DNA from: Ophiothrix spiculata | Lineage: Eukaryota > Echinodermata > Ophiuroidea > Amphilepidida > Ophiotrichidae | Assembly: GCA_000969725.1 (NCBI GenBank) | Contig: JXSR01S019249.1 | DNA: 27,947 bases | Reading direction: 5' to 3' (one strand) | Shown here: piece after piece, positions 9,501-19,243 of the stretch | How positions within the stretch are numbered: the stretch's first letter is position 1 | Layout of the letters: every line of letters begins with the position of its first letter | The notes under the pieces: model-generated | What the model saw: only the letters and a program-made list of their open reading frames with translations | Databases searched by the model: none | What the model was told of the DNA's origin: nothing | Program-made: the position numbers and the translations under genes

Positions 9501-10060
9501 TATTGTACCTACAGAAAGTCACTAAATAGAATCTGATAGAAATGTATTTCCATTTGATTTCAAAATACTGAATATTATCCCAAGGCTGACTAACAAAACT
9601 TATATATTCCTTTGAAATACAATTCCAGCTGTTGGAACATGAAGTGTTCTGGTACATTTGTTAGAGCATTTAAATGATTGTGATGTTTTATACTAAGTGA
9701 GAGGTTGAAAAAGCATCTCTTTCCATCTTAAAGTTCTTACTTTTAATATAAATATATAACAATGAATACGCATACTTTCCTGGGGTGCTTGTGATAAGTA
9801 CACACTTTGAAAGCAACGAAACATACTTTGAGTTATTTTCTGCTGTAATTGTTTTCACTTTGATTTACCTAAATATCACCTAGATCTAAACCTAAAACTA
9901 CATTGTCATCCATATCCTAATCCTCTGCCGGAAGATAATGCTATCATTCAAATACCTAGCGCCCTTTATGGTAGTAGGAGTTTAAAGAACAGACATGAGT
10001 ATGGAGATATGCAGCAACCTCGATGAAGGTCTCTTTAATATAATGTATTAACTGTTTTCT
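9501..10060. other. No gene seen; fragment resembling 285-350
   Basis: Mostly plain AT-rich sequence. TTTCCTGGGGTGCTTGTGA near 9776 resembles TTTCCTTGGGTGCCCGTGA near 286, each lying beyond a family A copy. This suggests that the duplication between the two regions extends upstream of the clear block, but the similarity is weak. Confidence 0.35.
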
Positions 10061-10080
10061 TGTTTGCTTTGGAGTCACAG

Positions 10081-10279
10081 CATTAGGTCAAATCAGAAGA
10101 TCATTTTGGAAAACCTCTGCCAGATCATGTTGTCTAATATCAGATGTGTGACCAATATTGTCATTAATGACCAGTTCCTGGCTCAAAGAATAAGTTATCT
10201 GTCTTACATCAAGAACACCCTAGGGGATTTGAATCATTGCGTACAGACAGCCGACATCACTGCTCTGGCAACTGATTGA
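10081..10279 (+). other. Candidate terminal exon, unrecognised
   Basis: A pyrimidine-rich tract (TTTTCTTGTTTGC, then TTTGGAGTCACAG) ends at an AG at 10079-10080. It is followed by about 66 open codons ending in a stop (10277-10279). The peptide is hydrophilic with leucine/isoleucine spacing (segments SNIRCVTNIVINDQFLAQRI and YLSYIKNTLGDLNHC) that could form helix. No family is recognised, there is no partner exon, and no polyadenylation signal is obvious. A 23-bp block containing TGACCAGTTCCTGGCTC is repeated with one mismatch about 138 bp downstream, outside the frame. It could equally be chance or a transposon relic. Confidence 0.15.
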
Positions 10280-10331
10280 AAAGCTTGGAGAAATCGTGTA
10301 CTAGTCATTTATGACCAGTTCCTGGCTCCAA
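10163..10331. repeat. Local direct repeat (about 23 bp units)
   Basis: CATTAATGACCAGTTCCTGG plus CTC near 10163 recurs as CATTTATGACCAGTTCCTGG plus CTC near 10307, one mismatch, 144 bp apart. The preceding GAAAA-C-T-G segments are also loosely alike, suggesting a small tandem duplication. Confidence 0.6.
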
Positions 10332-10449
10332 CCATGATAGATTGTCGCAGAGACACATAGCGTATTTGAACAAAAAATATACATTTTAGGATTGTAAATG
10401 TTACGTTAACCAAAAGATAATTGTGTGATATTAATGATGGATTGTGATA

Positions 10450-11700
10450 GCTTAAAGAAGCTTGAAGTCAGCAAATCCACAACTGTTCAGTTGACGACTG
10501 CAGAGGTAAGAAAAACACCATACAGAAAAGCAGTTGCAGAGTATGTTGTATCTAACAAAATCATTCATATAACAGGGAGACCAAGGATGCTCATACTAAA
10601 ACCCATTACATTTATTGTTCAAATTCTCAATGTTTATATTACCCCGAAGCTTTCATATTCACCATCATGATAAACTCATTTCTTTACTTCATAGTTATAT
10701 CGAAATAGAGTAGCACACTTCGATTCCATCAGATAAATAATGTCATGTATTTGACAAGTCTGTACTGAAATTGGTACCCCGGGAGAACATTCTTTACTTT
10801 TGTAAATAAAACAAAATTGCAATCTATGCCTCATTCAAGTGTCCACAAGCGATGACAAGCGTTTTGTGTTTATCTGTTGCTCCCGTGAAACCAATATCTC
10901 GAGACATGGCTGTTTCAAGGGTATGCAATTTAGAGTATGAGATATTGATGTCGAGTATTTCAACAGGGTGTTTAACTTCAAGTATTTGTCTGTTGTTTTC
11001 TTTAAAATCTAATATGAAATTATTTCATTCAGTGTAAAACCAACTAAACAATTGTGACTGCCCTGCCAATATGAGCCGTAAATGCAAGAAACTTCATTTT
11101 ACGCTATAGGTAAAAAATACATGTCAAGGTCGTAAATTGTGAAATGGATTTTTAACAGATTCACAATCCTTGTGCTTACTGCAAAATACCAGCAAAGGAA
11201 AATGATAGGAAGTATGAAATAAACCGGCATATTTTTAAGATAATCAACATATAATACAGGGTTTACTGATCTTTAAATGCGTTTATCTCATTGATATTTT
11301 TTACTCCCTGACAAATTTTGACAGACCAAAACGTGACTCCTGGAAATCTAGTGAAATGTCACTTTAATTATTTTAACGTGTTATTTTGCAAAACGTGAAA
11401 ATTACAAGAGGCTGCATTTACGGCTAGTTTGGAATAGACGATCACAATAATCCTCTATGAGAAACAAACACTATGAATAATGCGTGACTTACCTGTCATC
11501 AAGTAAAAAATAAATCCCTCCCTTCCGTTTTGAACAACAAGGTATATACGGGATTAACACATCCCGGTGGTATACTGCAATCAATTAATTCAAATGTGCT
11601 TTCAATTTTAATGATGATTGATCAATTGTATACATACATGTATGTGTCCTCAAGATGAAGGAATGCGTAGTGAACATCATTATTCATTTGCAAGTCAGTT
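10450..11700. repeat. Duplicated block, copy 2, carrying a family A insertion
   Basis: Partner of 1811-2665. Shared blocks run from about 10530 (AGTATGTTGTATCTAAC versus ACTATGTTGTATCGAGC) through ACACTTCGATTCCATCAGAT and GAGATATTGATGT. They resume after the inserted element with GAAACAAACACTATGAATAA, CTGTCATCAAG, TTGAACAACAAGGTATATAC, GGATTAACACATCCCGG and TGATGATTGATCA. The inserted 394 bp (11053-11446) is absent from copy 1. The 81-codon frame at 10425-10670 is not maintained in copy 1. Confidence 0.65.
11053..11446 (-). mobile_element. Family A copy inside duplicated block
   Basis: The left terminus TGTGACTGCCCTGCC and the right terminus GGAATAGACGATCACA (reverse complement TGTGATCGTCTATTCC) are diverged family A TIRs. 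The second conserved TIR block GAGCCGTAAATGC is present at both ends in inverted orientation (GCATTTACGGCTAG at the right). The interior matches 18526-18950 in reverse, including CATGTCAAGGTCGTAAATTG and GATTTTTAACAGATTCACAA. The insertion interrupts sequence that is continuous in the duplicate at 2340-2410. Target-site copies are no longer clear. Confidence 0.75.
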
Positions 11701-12046
11701 TTAATAATGATTAATTAATATCATATGTCATTTCAAATATAAAAATAGATAATTTTGCAATTTGGCGTCGTGAATAAGTCGGAGACCTTTGTTTCTTTCT
11801 GTCAATATGTTTTGAGCTTTCTACAGTTTCCCCGATTGTTAGGTTGCTTTTATGTTTACACACCTCAATACTCCTTCTGATCAAAATTATTGTCATCTGA
11901 AAATGCATGCTGACAGCCCAGAGAATCTAACATAACATAAGCAGAACTGTCAGCATATTTGAATATTCTGAAAAACCAAAACTCATATTATCTTTGATTA
12001 CAAGATTCACACGATATGTCAGCAATATTTAACATCGTATCAAATA
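11701..12046. other. No gene seen
   Basis: AT-rich DNA between the duplicated block and the next family A copy. The 65-codon minus-strand frame at 11711-11908 has no recognisable domain. Confidence 0.45.
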
Positions 12047-12721
12047 TGTGACCGGCCATCCCAAACCAGTTGTAAATACAGTTTCTTGTCATTTTCACTT
12101 TTTGAAATATTTGCAAAGACTATGTTGTAAGGATTAATATTGCATCTTAAAGGGCCGAGTTGGCCACAGACTCCAGAGAGATATATGTTGAGGCAGTAAC
12201 CAATTATACAAATAGGAAGGAATTTACTGTTGACATTTTTACAAGGATCAGTTGTTTCCATGAACTCACAGACACTTTTACAGACAAACAGAAATAGAGA
12301 ATAAAGGTTACAGGGTCAAATCTTTATGGCCACTTTGGGCTTTGTAAGTTTACAAGTACTTATTTAGTTTCCATATGTTGATGAAATGCCAGCAAGTTGG
12401 CCTGGTCAACTAGCACGGGTCTTGAAATCAAGTTATAGTCCGTCAAAGGTTGTTAGAGTATAAATGTATAACTGAGATAAACGCGTTCAAAGATCAGTAA
12501 ACCATATATTTCTGTTGATTCTCCACAAGATATACAGATATATTTCATATGTCCGATCATTTTCTTGAAATGGAACTCTTCTGGCGTTTTGAAGTAAGCA
12601 CAAGGATTGTGAATCTGTCTAAAAATAAATATTGACAAATCATAACCTTGAAACGTATTATCACCTGTAGCGCAAAATGAAGTTTGTTGCATTTACGGCT
12701 CGTTTGAAATTGACAGTCACA
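12047..12721 (+). mobile_element. Long family A copy (675 bp)
   Basis: The left terminus TGTGACCGGCCATCCCAAAC is followed by CAGTTGTAAATACAG and CTTGTCATTTTCACTTTTTG, nearly identical to the left end at 18526. The right end reads GCATTTACGGCTCGTTTG and finishes GACAGTCACA. Compared with the 425-bp copy at 18526-18950 it holds about 250 bp more between AAGGATTAATATTGCATCTT and AGTTATAGTCCGTCAAAGG, so one is deleted or the other expanded. A TA precedes the left end, but the right flank is AA, so no clean duplication remains. The minus-strand frames at 12040-12261 and 12453-12692 are within repeat DNA and match no transposase. Confidence 0.8.
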
Positions 12722-13779
12722 AATGACAAAACTCGATAAATGTTATCTTTAATGTAAGTTTAGGATGGTACGGGCAGCCACATTTCTCAAACTTTGTGAC
12801 ATTTTGTAAGATTTTATGTTAGATTAGAATTCAGACATACGTGATTTGTTCGTCTTTAAATTTGAAAACTACTGTATATTTTTATACCATGTGTCTCAAT
12901 ATTCCTACTGTGAAAATTTGTTTTGCTATGCCAACGGAAAAAAATGCGGCTTGAGCTATTATCAAATATTCATATCTTATTGCTTTCTGATGTGTTGCTA
13001 ATTTTAGCCCTTCGTCACACTCCATATTTCAACTTTTTTTATTCTTTCAGATATTGCTCATGCAAATCATACGACCGTGTTAACGACACCTCTTTGTGGG
13101 ATATAGTTAACACTAAATGTTTTTCATACGGTTAAAATTAGCAAGCTCGTTTGAGTTGTCTTTATATATACATCTATCATAGTCTTGAGCAAGTTTTAGC
13201 CCTCAAGAAAACGAGCATCACACTCTTTTTATGTAGTTATGCACATCATAATGTATATTTCGAACCTGTTTGTATGAATTGCTCGCACTTTGTTTGGTAT
13301 GGAGGGGGAGTACCATGTTTCGGTTATCGCAATTTAACGCCGCAATATTTCGGGCTTATAATCTTTGTAATTGCCTAAATAAATAGTAGTTGCGCTTCTT
13401 TTGGCGAAAAAAGTTGAGTTCGGCCGCGTCGTTTTTGAGCAAATTAGCATAAATTAGCACTTTTTGGAAGGGGGAGGTACGTTTTTCCAATTTTGGCAAA
13501 AATTGAAATGTCGCGAGACAAAAATTGGTTATTTGGCCGCCATTTTGAAACGGTACATATATTTCATATTTTACCCAAAAATATTGTTGTGATTAGTGTA
13601 TGTATATATGGTGTGCAGATTATTTAAAAATTCCGGCGGGAAAGTGCATTTTTAAAGTTGGGGTTCCCATCCACCCTCCTTATGCACTAACGGAAGTACG
13701 GGGTATCTTATGCAGTTAAGTGTTAAAGGGGTATGTTGGAAGTCTTTCCTTATAAAGTAATATTTCAAGCTCAAATATT
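12722..13779. other. No recognised gene; diverged internal repeat
   Basis: Two short open frames (12923-13135 and 13151-13378) lack known motifs. The second is followed by AATAAA at 13378, which may be coincidence. ATATTGCTCATGCAAATCAT near 13050 resembles AATATTGCTCATACATCATG near 14860, with GTGTTAACGACACC / GTGTAAATGACACC following in each, so a diverged duplicate exists. The block 13430-13700, with GGGGGAGGTACGTTTTTCC and TTGGCCGCCATTTTGAAA, loosely recalls family B vocabulary but without termini. Confidence 0.4.
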
Positions 13780-14377
13780 TTAACCCTCGTCAAACCAGGC
13801 TATTTTTTGTAACACGTCTATACAAGGGGTGGGGGTTGTTGCAACTCCCCCCTAATTTTTTTTTAACGGAACCCATTGTGAACTTGGTTTTGCTATCAAA
13901 ATATAAGTATGGTCCTCCACGATCCAACGATACCAATTTCACAAAAATCGGCCAACGCGTTACGTAATTATGACGTCATAAAGGTTCTTTCAGGTCGGAA
14001 ATCGGAATTTTGGCAAAATTGGCCACCAAATTTGACATTTTACTATAAAAGTTCTAAATAACATAATTTCATCGAGTTTTTTTTTTCCCTTAAATAAAGG
14101 GAATGATAATTCTAACTTGCCATTCAAGTTTCAGCTGAAGCATACCATACATATATTTTTCAAAATGGCGACTTAAAAGTTTCCTGGGCTTCACCAACAA
14201 CCCCCCCCCCCCCCCTTCGCTCCAACTTTGACTGTTTTTTCATTAAAATGACCGCAAAGAATGTAAAGAGATTACCCAAATGTCTTGGGTCTGCTGCTTT
14301 TGCGTTTTTATGCAGAGGGGAAAAACCTTAGGGGGGTTCAATAGCCCCCCCCCCCCTCCTGGGTAGACGAAGGTTAA
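13780..14377 (-). mobile_element. Family B copy, TTAA-flanked (598 bp)
   Basis: The element starts at TTAA (13780-13783) followed by CCCTCGTCAAACCAGGCT. It ends GGGTAGACGAAGG then TTAA (14374-14377), whose reverse complement is TTAACCTTCGTCTACCC. Relative to 20681-21294 it is inverted: AAATTGGCCACCAAATTTG, TTACGTAATTATGACGTCAT, CAAAATGGCGACTT, AAAATGACCGCAAAGAATGT and TTTGCGTTTTTATGCAGAGG occur in reverse order. TTAA duplication with CCYT ends is the piggyBac pattern (Kolobok is an alternative with TTAA). It contains C-runs near 14200 and 14345. No transposase is encoded. Confidence 0.85.
13960..13978. promoter_or_regulatory. Paired bZIP-type palindromes in family B core
   Basis: TTACGTAA (13960-13967), the PAR-bZIP/NFIL3-type octamer, lies three bases from TGACGTCA (13971-13978), the full CREB/ATF octamer. 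The same or one-mismatch pair recurs in other family B copies. Binding is inferred from consensus only. Confidence 0.5.
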
Positions 14378-15178
14378 CAGCGCAAGTTGGTATTTATTCT
14401 TATTATGTAAAAGAAGCTGTTAGTGGGTTTTTTTAGAAGGACAAAGGAAAGTCCATGCTAGTGTGAAATGCGTAGATAACCTCTTGTCTGTTAAAATATG
14501 ATACATTGAGTTGTGACATCGAATTTCATAATAAGGTACCATTTTTTATTCACCAGCATAGTGAAACGGACACCAATTATGTCAAGGTGTAAAATTAGGA
14601 CTGAGGTTTTAATATAGAAACATCAGTTTGGCTGAGTTTCTCGAAAACGAATTTTCGTTCGAGTTACAAATATGATTTATTTTCATATTTCGCTTGATAA
14701 TTTGTAGGAGATGTGAGGCTTTTATTCCGCAGATGCACACGTTAGATATTTTCAGCTTTCATAACTTCAACTCCACTCTTAAGCATCTTGAAAATAAATA
14801 AACTTATATTTGGTCGCTAAAGACACAATCCGTGCGTCACGTTTCTCTGACATTTTCAAATATTGCTCATACATCATGCAATCCATACATAGTTATCGTG
14901 TAAATGACACCATATGTGTGAAAGTGTGAGTTGTATATGAATTGAATAATAAACTAATGTTAACTTTCAGAGTCTCTTCATTTATGCATATTTGAAAAAT
15001 GAACTTAACACTTAGTAGCTTTGTATATCAGGACCCCACTTGATATTTTCAAAGCATTTGACCTAATTTACTTTACGGAAGAAATTCAGAAGGTACAAAA
15101 GGGGGTAACATTTGTCCTTAGGTATGTACGATAAGGATGGTGTAATGTAACTTTAAAGAGAAGTTATTCATAAGCAGA
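14378..15178. other. No gene seen
   Basis: AT-rich spacer between two repeats. It contains the AATATTGCTCAT block near 14858 that resembles 13050. No open frame of interest, RNA gene or transposon terminus was found. Confidence 0.45.
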
Positions 15179-15305
15179 CACTAGTATTCAAAACATTAAC
15201 ACATAATGAGTGTGTGTCTCAAATTGACGAAAAATGAGAGGCATTTTGAGATGGTTTTCAATTTGAGACAATTTTGCAAATTTGAGATAGTTTTGAATAC
15301 TAGTG
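15179..15305. mobile_element. Small TIR element or foldback (127 bp)
   Basis: CACTAGTATTCAAAAC at 15179-15194 is repeated exactly in inverted orientation at 15290-15305. Between them TCTCAAATTG and CAATTTGAGA motifs recur in both orientations, so much of the unit could fold back. No target duplication is obvious. It is best described as a miniature inverted-repeat element of unknown superfamily. Confidence 0.6.
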
Positions 15306-15429
15306 AGAGTACTAGCCACGGCACATCCGGAACCTTATTCCACCCTTTTTATGATGAGCACTCCATTATAATTATCTCTTGTGGTGATGACAATGGGAAA
15401 AATTTCTTGAACTTTGATTTCTGCTCTTG

Positions 15430-15459
15430 TTTATATATATATATACCGTATATATATAC
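15430..15459. repeat. AT dinucleotide repeat with palindromic centre
   Basis: TATATATATATACCGTATAT and onward: two TA runs around an ACCGT centre, directly upstream of the TTAA that begins the next family B copy. Confidence 0.8.
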
Positions 15460-15460
15460 A

Positions 15461-15975
15461 TTAACACTCGTCCCCTGAAAAGGAAAAGGAAAATGCTTCT
15501 TTTTTCCGCTACATAAAAACGCAAAACATCCGACCCCAGGCATTTGGGTAATCTCTTTTATTGCGGTCGTTTTAATGAAACAATTAGGGGTACCACCTGA
15601 GGTGAAATTTTAAAAACGCTATTTTTGAAAAAATGTATGCATGCTACAAGACATGTTATGCTAGAATCATCATTTCCCTTCTTTATTAGCCAAAAAAAAT
15701 CCGATATTTAGAACTTTTATAGCAAAACTTTGATTTCGGTAGTCATTTTTGCCATAATGCAAATTGTCCTGGTTTTCTGATCCGAAAGTATTTTATGACG
15801 TCATAATCACGTAACGCATAGGCCAAATTTGATGACCTTGGTATCGTTGGATAAGGGAGGATCGTGCCTATCAATTACTACTAAAACCAAGTTCATAGAG
15901 CAATCCGTTCCAAAATATTAGTGGGGGTTTGAAGAGTTCATGTTACAAAATATATTTCAGAAGGACAAGGGTTAA
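15461..15975 (+). mobile_element. Family B copy, TTAA-flanked (515 bp)
   Basis: It begins TTAACACTCGTCCCC and ends GGACAAGGGTTAA (reverse complement TTAACCCTTGTCC), with TTAA at both ends (15461-15464, 15972-15975). The interior follows the family order: ACATAAAAACGCAAAACATC, CAGGCATTTGGGTAATCTC, TTGCGGTCGTTTTAATGAAA, GGGGTACCACCTGAGGTGAA, AGAACTTTTATAGCAAAACT, TATGACGTCATAATCACGTA and TAAAACCAAGTTCATAGAGC. It lacks the long G/C homopolymer tracts of other copies. It is non-coding. Confidence 0.8.
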
Positions 15976-18373
15976 CACTCTCTAGAGGTCTCTGAACTTC
16001 GATCCAGACTTTGGTAAGACCGATATATATATGTGATCCCAACCGTCACTCTTCCCTCTTAGGTAGTTATAAAGGCTGAAGACGTGCCAAACAAATGCCC
16101 TTATATTACCCACTAGGTCCTCAAACGTACGTCCACGGGTAGAGTTTGTACTATTGAAACAACAAAATGAGGGTTTTTTATATGACTATCTATCATACAG
16201 TCTTATGCAAAAAGTTCATACACTCTGCGATATCTACGCGTTGAATTGTAAATCTAATTGGACAGTTGGTAACTTATATAGCCATGTTCAGCAAGAGTCA
16301 AGAGATGGCGCCCTTCATTTCAAAAACTGTTTGCCCACCTATGACATCACAAGTGGCCACTGCTCATTTTCCCATAGAAAACAATGCAAAATTTCATACC
16401 ATTTTAGCTTAAATGAGCGTCACTTTCATGATTTCTAGTTGAGTAGATGTTGATTATTGGTCATTTCCAAACACAACCCTGTATTCATTTCATTTAGTAA
16501 CATGATTTAAAAGGGAAAAATATTGAAATGAAAAATTTTCCCCATAGACTTACACACTTAAGAAGTCTGCTGAATTCTGCAGACTTACCATGGTAAAATC
16601 TGGCCCTGATCATACGGTTTCTGGCAATTTTACAAAATCTTCTTTTTGCTCTAACTTTAAAAGTACTAAACGTAGAAAGTTGGTTGAACCACCATTTTGT
16701 TGCAAATTTTGTCACCTTTAATTTAAATCCACTTTCAAGAAAATATTTCAATTTTCGAAATTTTATGAACATACCTAACTTATACGCATTCAATAATCTC
16801 GTCTAGTTACACGCTGCGTATCGCGTAGTGCGTTATACAATTCCATGTATGCGTACGCGTATCATGCTTGCGTTTGTATGGCAAGTTTCATTTTAAATTA
16901 CAATGATTAACATTGGGCGATGGTTGGTTGTATTTCCTATGTTTTATTGAAATAGCAAACGCATTTTATAATAATAATGCCGTTTAATATCTTTGCAATT
17001 TTATTCTAATTATTTTCGTGCATGAATTAGATTAATAACTGCTCTTTAATTGGCGCTCGTGAAATTGTACAAAAATAACGCATCTTGTGCTGAAGTCGAA
17101 GTTATCCAACAACTCCAACATAAACCATTTGATATATGCCTCATATTCCTCGTCTTTTGGAAGTACAATGTCAAATATACCAGTTTCTCCATAAATTCCA
17201 CTCTATAGTAGGTTAGCTGAGGGAGAAAGAGCTAGTAACATTCTCATCCCCTGGGATCTAAATTATTAATAAAATATTTGATCTCAAATAATGCCTACAT
17301 TTCCTCATCATTATTCTAAAAGTTTACCGTAATGTTCATTCAAGGTGAAGTATTTTGCCATTGAATGGGAATTTTTTGTGTGTGAAAAAGACACAATCCT
17401 ACACCAAGTAAACTATCAATATAAGTTAATACATTTCCACGATACTCACAATCTAACTTTAATGTAAAGAACTATATATTAGTATGGGTTTCAACAACGT
17501 TTTTTCGAGCGCAAGTGAAAATCGGCACTTGCTCTCAGATGCTTCGTAATTTACTGTCTGAGAGTCCATTGTGATGATAGTTCGGCCATTGCTTGATTTT
17601 ATTTTGATCTAACCAATTTTTTTTTCTTCATTTTGTTGTCAATATTTGATCCTGGTTAAACGTCTCCACTTTGTCTTGCTTACTCTGGCTTTCGATTCAA
17701 TCAAATTTCTATTCAACGCTTTGTTGATTATAAGTACAGTGCTTTAAAGACATTTGCCATGGGAAAGCAGCGATATGTTTACACCAGAACCTGCGTCTTA
17801 ACTGAGGTTAAAATATTTAAAATGAAAAAGTAAACTTAAGAAAATGATTATCATGATGTGCTACAGGTGAAATAAGGTAACACAGTATATATCTTGGTAT
17901 ATATAATAGGTGTCTCTTTTGTTCGCGAACAATAAATATGTTCAATATCACTGTATTATTATCGGATGCATTATCTAACACATATATAACTATTATATTC
18001 AATTTATGAGTTTAGGAGTCAATTTATCAGTAATTTTAACTATCAATGTCATTTTCATGAAGCTGGATTTCTTTCTTGAAGCTGGATTTTTCAAGTTTGA
18101 AATAATGGCATTATACATTTTATACCCATACACTTATAATGTTTGCCGTTTATATGTGTGTATTTTGTGTGGTAATACAATACAGAGTTTTGCGTTGCCA
18201 AAAATCTGCATTGCTTGATCGTATCGTTGTAAACCAACTTATCATTATCATGAAAGCTGATTGGTTAACAGCCACGTAATATATACTAGTATTGGATAGT
18301 TGCTATAATTCTAACATATCATTCTATATTCATCTGGATATATTGCAAATGACTATCTCAATTTGTTTATGCT
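15976..18373. other. No gene recognised
   Basis: Two open frames (16154-16438 plus, 16494-16793 minus) match nothing known. Structures seen: an imperfect palindrome AGTCTGCTGAATTCTGCAGA plus CT at about 16564; a CpG-rich patch around 16810-16870; a hairpin with CTCTCAGA/TCTGAGAG arms at about 17532-17562; and a short tandem repeat TGAAGCTGGATTTCTTTCT / TGAAGCTGGATTTTTCAAG near 18058-18097. No splice-linked exons were found. Confidence 0.4.
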
Positions 18374-18374
18374 C

Positions 18375-18525
18375 TTTCACATGCTCTTGCAACCGCGCAA
18401 TATATTCTGTATTGCGCGGTTATATTGCGTAGGTACTCTTCTTCACCTTGTATGTGTTCTTTTACATCTTACGCAATATATTCTGTATTGCGTGGTTATA
18501 TTGCATAGGTACGCTTCACCTTATA
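18375..18525. repeat. Hairpin-bearing tandem array, units 1 and 2
   Basis: The unit of about 76-85 bp contains TTTTACATCTTACGCAATAT, TCTGTATTGCGCGGTTATAT, TGCGTAGGTACTCTTCTTCA and CCTTATATGTGTTC. Unit 1 includes CCGCGCAATA...TATTGCGCGG, a 10-bp stem with a 7-nt loop. Unit 2 retains CGCAATA/TATTGCG. The array is interrupted after unit 2 by a family A element. Confidence 0.85.
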
Positions 18526-18950
18526 TGTGAACGTCCATCCCAAACCAGCAGTAAATGCCAGCTCTTGTCATTTTCACTTTTTTAAAATATTTGCAAAGAC
18601 CATACTTTAAGGATTAAAATGACACCTTAATGAACTTCAAACGATTTCCAGAAGCCAAGTTATGGTCCGTCAAAGGTTGTCAGGGAGTAAAACGTGTTAC
18701 TGAGATAAACGCGTTCAAAGATCAGTAAGCCCTATATTTTCTATCGATTGTCTTAAAAATATGCAGATTTATTTCACATTTCCTATCATTTTCTTGAAAT
18801 GAAACTTTGCTGGTATTTTGCAGTAAGCACAAGGATTGTGAATCTGTCAAAAAATCAATTTCGGCAAATTACGACCTTGACATGTATTTTCACCTGTAGC
18901 GCAAAATGAAGTTTCTGGCATTTACTGCTCATACGGGCTGGACGGTCACA
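18526..18950 (+). mobile_element. Family A DNA transposon, best-preserved copy (425 bp)
   Basis: The left end reads TGTGAACGTCCATCCCAAAC then CAGCAGTAAATGCCAG. The right end reverse-complemented reads TGTGACCGTCCAGCCC, then (after a short gap) GAGCAGTAAATGCCAG, so a TIR of nearly 40 bp with a few mismatches. TA flanks both ends (18524-18525 and 18951-18952), consistent with a TA target duplication. It lies exactly within a tandem array whose unit sequence (CCTTATATGTG) gives the empty target. The 69-codon frame starting at 18906 straddles the element end and is spurious. TA-duplicating superfamilies such as Tc1/mariner are candidates, but no transposase exists to confirm. Confidence 0.85.
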
Positions 18951-18954
18951 TATG

Positions 18955-19090
18955 TTATTTTACATCTTACGCAATATAGTCTGTATTGCGCGGTTATATT
19001 GCGTAGGTGCTCTTCTTCACCTTATATGTGTTCTTTTACATCTTTCGAAATATATTCTGTATTGCGAGGTTATATTGCATATGTGAAGAC
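18955..19090. repeat. Hairpin-bearing tandem array, units 3 and 4
   Basis: This continues the array at 18375-18525 after the inserted element. Unit 3 (from about 18958) and unit 4 (from about 19034) are 76 bp apart. Unit 4 is diverged (TTTCGAAATATATTCTGTAT) and ends near 19090. Confidence 0.85.
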
Positions 19091-19201
19091 TCACCCCTCA
19101 CCCCTTTCGAGGTGAGTTATCACATATGTGTTGGCTGCAATAACTCAATGTATCTTTTTAGTTTACCATATATATATAAATGTATTCGTGTCTACTTAAA
19201 T

Positions 19202-19243
19202 GATAATAATAATAATAATAACACTAATAATAATAATAATAAG
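19202..19243. repeat. Interrupted ATA/TAA trinucleotide microsatellite
   Basis: About 14 trinucleotide units of AAT type, broken by one CAC. It produces the poly-asparagine-like tail of the frame at 19007-19267, which is therefore not a gene. Confidence 0.9.

Noticed and set aside
18375..19090. CRISPR-like array
   Set aside because: Units are contiguous and similar throughout, without unique spacers, and the context is eukaryotic.
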